Source: Adiantum capillus-veneris | Taxonomy: Eukaryota; Streptophyta; Polypodiopsida; Polypodiales; Pteridaceae | DNA length: 64,000 nt | Direction of reading: 5' to 3' | Assembly (NCBI GenBank): GCA_014529385.2 | Contig: CM043958.1 | Location: forward strand, 81,713,525-81,777,524 | Shown here: piece by piece, positions 56,601-64,000 of the stretch | Layout: each line of letters starts with the position of its first letter | How positions within the stretch are numbered: the stretch's first letter is position 1 | Notes under the pieces: model-generated | The model's input: the letters and a program-made list of their open reading frames with translations, nothing else | The model's database searches: none | What the model was told of the DNA's origin: nothing | Made by a program: the position numbers and the translations under genes

Positions 56601-56775
56601 AGGGGATGCTCTTACAAAGAGCCTGACTACAAAGCAGTTTGCACATTGCATCGAGTTAATGGGTGTAGATTGAACACATCTCTACAATGGTGAAGCTGTT
56701 GTGCTTCATGGTTGCACATATTAGTTTTAGTCATAGCCACTTGCCTCCGCATTAGCATTTAAGTGGGAGATTATT
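53628..56775 (+). pseudogene. Ty1/copia family F pol (protease, integrase, RT, RNase H), decayed
   Basis: Pieces in the canonical copia order across several frames: protease-like TNSGASFHVTPH near 53742; pre-integrase IELWHSRLGDMCQKEMKTL near 54112; integrase fragments (ASYFVTFIENSTRKVWVYSF near 54330); RT start NKTWELVEFPKGRHTLPCKW near 55260; RT catalytic block LYVDKMLIAG near 55770, where YVDD has become YVDK; RNase H fragments near 56300. A purine tract 'aagtgggagatta' near 56761 precedes the LTR. Many stops; no intact product. Confidence 0.8.
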
Positions 56776-57340
56776 GGGGTAAATGCCTATGACCGCCCGT
56801 CTTTGTGACTGGTACCCTCTACACACAAACTCACATACTCTTCATATACATATACTAATGAAGAATACACACACTTTATTCCTTGGTGTGATGTTTCTCA
56901 TAATTATTGTTCTCCTCTTCTTCCCCTTCCCGCATGCACACATAAGCACATGCGCATACCCTTTCAGTTGATGACTGGAAGCTAATTGGACACTGGTCAA
57001 TGGTCATGGCTAGGAGAGGTGGAGGGTGTGTAGTCAATGCTACCCAAAGCGCCCATGCTATATACACTAACTACCACCCTTTCTCAACACTATGGATAGA
57101 GGCCATTAGCATGAGCCAAAGTATCCAATGTTGTGCCATCCCCAACCCACTACTTGCACACTCTATTAGCTTGAGTTGTCTAAGTTTCCATGTAAGATCT
57201 ACCTTGAGAGCACATGGGTGGATGGCTCTATCACATTTTATCAAGTTCGTAATTGAAACAATTCTCTTCATTGTCTAATATGGAGTGTTTATCTACTTTC
57301 ATTTACTGAAGGAATTCACTTTGCTATTCTTTAGTCTTTC
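56776..57340 (+). repeat. Copia LTR, 3' LTR of F and probably 5' LTR of G
   Basis: Starts TGGGGTAAATGCC after a purine tract and ends near 'tagtctttca', followed by TGGCATCA, a tRNA-Met primer-site variant. It is flanked by pol on the left and a new gag on the right, so one LTR appears to serve two tandem units. Related to 7541-7760. The right end is approximate. Confidence 0.6.
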
Positions 57341-58024
57341 ATGGCATCAACAGAGAGAAGGTGCTAGTAGTTATTATTATGCAAGAATACTTAATATTTC
57401 CTATATATTTACTCTTATTGTTATTTGATGTTGTCCTCTTCAAATGTTTCTATTGATGGTGTTGTGCATTCTTCCAATCATCAACCTTCACAAAAAGGAA
57501 AACTTGATGGCACAAACTTCACCTTGTGGAAATTCAAAATGTTTGCATTTTTTGATGCTTACAAATTGTTTGATACAGTGTTGGAAGTGAAAAACCAAGT
57601 CCATTACAAATTTGATTGAAGAAATTCAAGTCAAACAATTCCTCTTGATGCAATGCTTCTACATGCGTGGAAGAGAAGAAATGTAGATGTTCTTCGCACC
57701 ATTTTCATGTGTGGAAGTAAATATGTCCCCACTTTGATTCAACACACTCCTAAAGCACATGCAACTTGGAGCATATTGTCTTTGCCATATGAGTCTCACA
57801 ATCACACTAGAATTAAAAATCTAGAAAATCAATTGACTATTGAAAACCTTGAAGGAAAGAAAGTTGAGGCCTTTATCAACTACATAAAAGACCTCTTACA
57901 TCAACGAGCTATTGTTGGTGTGGCCATCTCTCCCATGGATTTGGCACGACACTACCTTTGTTTACTTCCATTCAAGTATGAGAGTCTTACCGTGAGCCGA
58001 GCAAGAAATACCGAGCGAACATGA
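57341..58024 (+). pseudogene. Ty1/copia gag, element G
   Basis: The frame from 57427 begins with a copia gag N-terminal motif, KLDGTNFTLWKFKMFAFFDA. After a stop at about 57617 it continues from 57653 with LENQLTIENLEGKKVEAFIN and MDLARHYLCLLPFKYESL, the gag core. Pol does not follow; sequence after 58025 is unrelated. A truncated element. Confidence 0.75.
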
Positions 58025-59626
58025 AAATAATAAAGTAGCTTACAATTGAAATGAAAGACATTTTGACAATGACAACATGATTTCATTTTCCAATTGAATG
58101 AGAAAAAATTTAACTCCATTAATAACATAACACAATCTGGTAGTTTGTAGTTAGCACACGAGTGCAAGATTCATTATAATGCAAGAAAGGCACTAGGAAG
58201 GGTTTAAGTGTTAGAGTGGCAAAGGTTCATTGATCCTACCAAGAACGCAATCCTTTGTCAAAATAGCCCATCTTGGTCGACTAGAAATGGAGAGGTTGGA
58301 CCTCCGTGATGGAAGGTCAAGGAAATGATGCCTAGTAGACAACACAAGATGGGTCATTTTGCCTTCAGCACGTGACCATGCATAGGTGACCATAACAAAT
58401 TCCAACTCATCATAACTTCAATTGGAGGTAGATATTTATCATTGTGAATCTCATGCAAGCCTATTATACGGCAGTATAGCGACAATGCATCTCTCAACAA
58501 TATCCCTGAAATGTCCGACAAAATGATCCCTCAATGCATCGCTCTACAAAATGGTCCCTCAATGGAGCAATGGAGCTCCGCGTTGCTGATGTGAGTGGCC
58601 ATATGGAGCTCCTCATTGCTGCTGTCAAACCATATGGACTCTACAAACAATTCACGCCGCAAAAAATGCATCAGACAAAAAGTGGCCCGCTAACAAAACC
58701 CTTGCTACTGCAACATGGTATGGCTCCAATACAGAGTCCGCAAGAAAAGACTAAAATCAAGCATGTCGCAGGGCTCTTCAAGGTTTGCAATGATCAAGTT
58801 CTACATGGGTTTTGCGCCTTTCATGTAGACAGCACCAAGACCATGGAGAGCAGCTTGAGAATGCATCCATGCCGCATTTGCAGACATATCCTTTGTATGA
58901 GCATCATGTGAAGATGACATTGTGAAGCTCCTAGACTCGGCTTGCTTCTAGGTGGACATGTTTCCATGGTAATAACCCAAAAGCCTCCTCTCTTGTGGGC
59001 TTCTCTTAACTGCTAACTTGACGTTTCCTTCCATCGTGCACAAAGCAAATGAAAATGAGACACAACAAACCAGAGAAAACAAGAGAAGGATGCAATGGCG
59101 CAAGTGCTTGAGGAGGCATCCTTGCCAAGGCAAAAATCCCCATACAGAATTATTCTTGTTGGCAGTAGGAAAAGAGAAGGTCCAGGGATTTGAGCAGCAA
59201 AATGATCCCTCAATATAACACTCTACAAAATGGCTCGCAAACAGTGCACGTTGGCATGCAATGATTGACAGAGGTCCTGTTAGATCTTGGAGGTCTCTGG
59301 GGATCATTCCTATGCATTAGATCTAGGATATTTGTGGAGGAACAATCCTGTGACTTCTTTCTCCCTCTCCTTTTCTCTCTGTCCCATGCCTCTCTCTCTT
59401 TCGCTTATGTTGAAGTTCTTGAGTTCAAGCCCTATCCCATCAATCTTGGAGGTATCTTGAGATTGTCCGTATGATGTGAAAAGAATTTATTCTCCCTCTT
59501 TACTTCGTTAGTGTAGTGGGCAATTCCAAATTCCTGGCCTCTCGTTAGCCCACGTGGCTCCTCTTTTTTAAAAAAAACCTAGCGCTGACAACCTCTATAA
59601 AAAACTACGACGTCAAAAGCTACTTA
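58025..59626. other. No gene recognised
   Basis: Intergenic sequence. The phrase 'aaaatg(a/g)(t/c)ccctcaat' recurs at about 58526, 58552 and 59199, hinting at dispersed short repeats. Frames seen here have no recognisable motifs. Confidence 0.45.
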
Positions 59627-60098
59627 ATCTTCTCCACACGCAGTTTGCAGGTTACAGAGCTTGTTGGCCAGTATGTATGTTAAGTGCAGTTCACTTGTCA
59701 GGGCACAACAAGTTGTTGATGAGCTTCCAGTCCGAGATGTCGTCGGTTGGACTGCACTTATTGCAAGATATGCCCAACATGGGCAGGGTCACGAAGCTCT
59801 GGGCTGTTTTCATCGCTTGCGAAGCGAGGGCCTCTCTCTAGATGCAGTCAGAGGTTTACCCGATCTTCTCCACACGCAGTTCACACGTTACAGAGCTTGT
59901 TGGCTAGTATGTATGTTAAGTGCGGTTCACTTGTCAGGGCACAACAAGTTGTTGATGAGCTTCCAGTCTGGGATGTCGTCGGTTGGACTGCACTTATTGC
60001 AGGATATGCCCGACATGGGTAGGGTCACGAAGCTGTGGGCTGTTTTCATCGCTTGCGAAGCGAGGGCCTCTCTCTGGATGCAGTCAGAGGTTGTTGGA
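59627..60098. repeat. 236-bp tandem duplication inside the PPR pseudogene
   Basis: The two units begin 'atcttctccacacgcagtt' at 59627 and 59863 and are about 96% identical. 236 is not a multiple of three, so the copies are read in different frames. Confidence 0.9.
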
Positions 60099-60535
60099 GA
60101 ATAATTTCGTGCTTGGCAATGCGCTGGTATACACGTATGCTAATTGTGGTGTACTTTGGAAAGCACAATAAGTTCTGGACGAGGTTCCCAACCGAGATGT
60201 CATCTCTTGGACTGCATTAATTGCAGGATATGCCCAACAAGGCCAGGGCCAGGAAGCTTTGAATTTTTTCCATTGTATGCGAAGTGAGGGTTTCTCTCCA
60301 GATGCGATCACCTATGCTTGCATTTTGAAGGCATGTGGCATTATGCGAGACATTGATATGAGCAAACAAATTCACGATCAGATTGTCAATGAAAACAACT
60401 GTCATGCTTGGCAATGCTTTGGTTGACATGTATGCCAAGTGTGGTGTACTTTTAAAAGCTCAACAAGTTCTTGACGAGCTTCCTTATCGAGATGCGGTCT
60501 CTTGGAATGCATTGATTGTAGGTTATGCCCAACAG
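59627..60535 (+). pseudogene. PLS-type pentatricopeptide repeat (PPR) gene fragment
   Basis: PPR proteins bind organellar RNA through tandem ~35-residue helical repeats. Here at least four repeats are recognisable, each with the plant PLS pattern: MYVKCSSLVRAQQVVDELP, RDVVGWTALIARYAQHGQGH, RDVISWTALIAGYAQQGQGQ, MYAKCGVLLKAQQVLDELP. They lie in different frames: a 236-bp tandem duplication changes phase, TGA and TAA codons occur near 60019 and 60169, and another shift lies near 60400. The sequence is cut at 60536 by a short LTR. No start, DYW domain or stop is seen. It may be a dead copy of an intact gene elsewhere. Confidence 0.85.
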
Positions 60536-60536
60536 A

Positions 60537-60713
60537 TGTCAGGACAAGGGTCCTACGGGGCAAGGCCCAACCTAGGGGGTCAGGGACCTAGGCCAAGGGC
60601 CTGGACAGGACCAGTGTGAACTGGGGATCCGCTTAGGGCAAGAGCTAGGAGCTAGGCATAGATAAAGGGCGGTAGGGAGGAGGATCCGATGTCTCAGTTC
60701 CCTAGGTCTTACA
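60537..60713 (+). repeat. Short LTR (177 bp) followed by a primer-binding site
   Basis: TGTCAGGACAAGGG to AGGTCTTACA, then one spacer base and TGGTATTAGAGC (60715-60726), one mismatch from the tRNA-Met primer site. It interrupts PPR coding at 'gcccaacaga'. No second LTR or pol was found downstream, so it is either a truncated or a very small (TRIM-like) element. Confidence 0.65.
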
Positions 60714-60793
60714 TTGGTATTAGAGCTTAGGGGGGAGGGAGGAGCTATGGAGGAGGAGGGAGCCTTGCATGTTTTTTGCACGCATGGTTGCAT

Positions 60794-64000
<3,207 letters not shown>

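Overview
This is a eukaryotic, nuclear, land-plant window from a large repeat-rich genome. The evidence is one spliced plant cohesin gene, plant-type Ty3/gypsy elements with initiator-Met tRNA primer sites, Ty1/copia remnants, a tRNA-derived SINE, long (CT)n tracts and a broken PLS-type PPR gene. The PPR wording and very long intron suggest a fern, but that is inference, not proof.

The one intact host gene I can support is a RAD21/SCC1/SYN-type cohesin alpha-kleisin on the minus strand (34769 down to 15741). Thirteen exons with GT-AG introns give a 735-codon reading frame plus stop. Exons 1-10 (32054-34769) encode the N-terminal kleisin domain and disordered middle. Exons 11-13 (15741-16284) encode the C-terminal winged helix. 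Between them lies a 15.8-kb intron holding a LINE ORF1 fragment, a dead 7.1-kb gypsy element (21470-28560, TSD CACCC), three LTR-like units (28.6-30.8 kb) and another gypsy remnant.

Around the gene are: an old gypsy remnant (X); half of a gypsy element (B, 2099-5266); part of a small non-autonomous LTR element (E, 5267-6772); a SINE (8476-8848); a foldback element (13062-13442); a gypsy element with ~99% identical LTRs (C, 36203-46422) inserted in a second X copy and carrying a 1.3-kb TTAA-flanked DNA transposon in its 3' LTR; the other gypsy half in inverse orientation (D, 47894-52139); and the other part of E, also inverted (52140-52531). To the right (52.9-58 kb) are decayed copia elements, then a PPR pseudogene (59.6-60.5 kb) interrupted by a short LTR, then about 3 kb with no recognised gene.

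The strongest large-scale observation is that B+D and E are each a single element cut in two. Outer target-site duplications match across 45 kb for both (ACCTT for the gypsy, CTCCA for E), the halves are complementary, and host repeat X is split the same way. This is the footprint of a ~46.9-kb inversion (about 5266 to 52140) that flipped the whole cohesin locus. It could be a real polymorphism or evolutionary event, or an assembly artefact. I saw no new enzymatic system or defence system.
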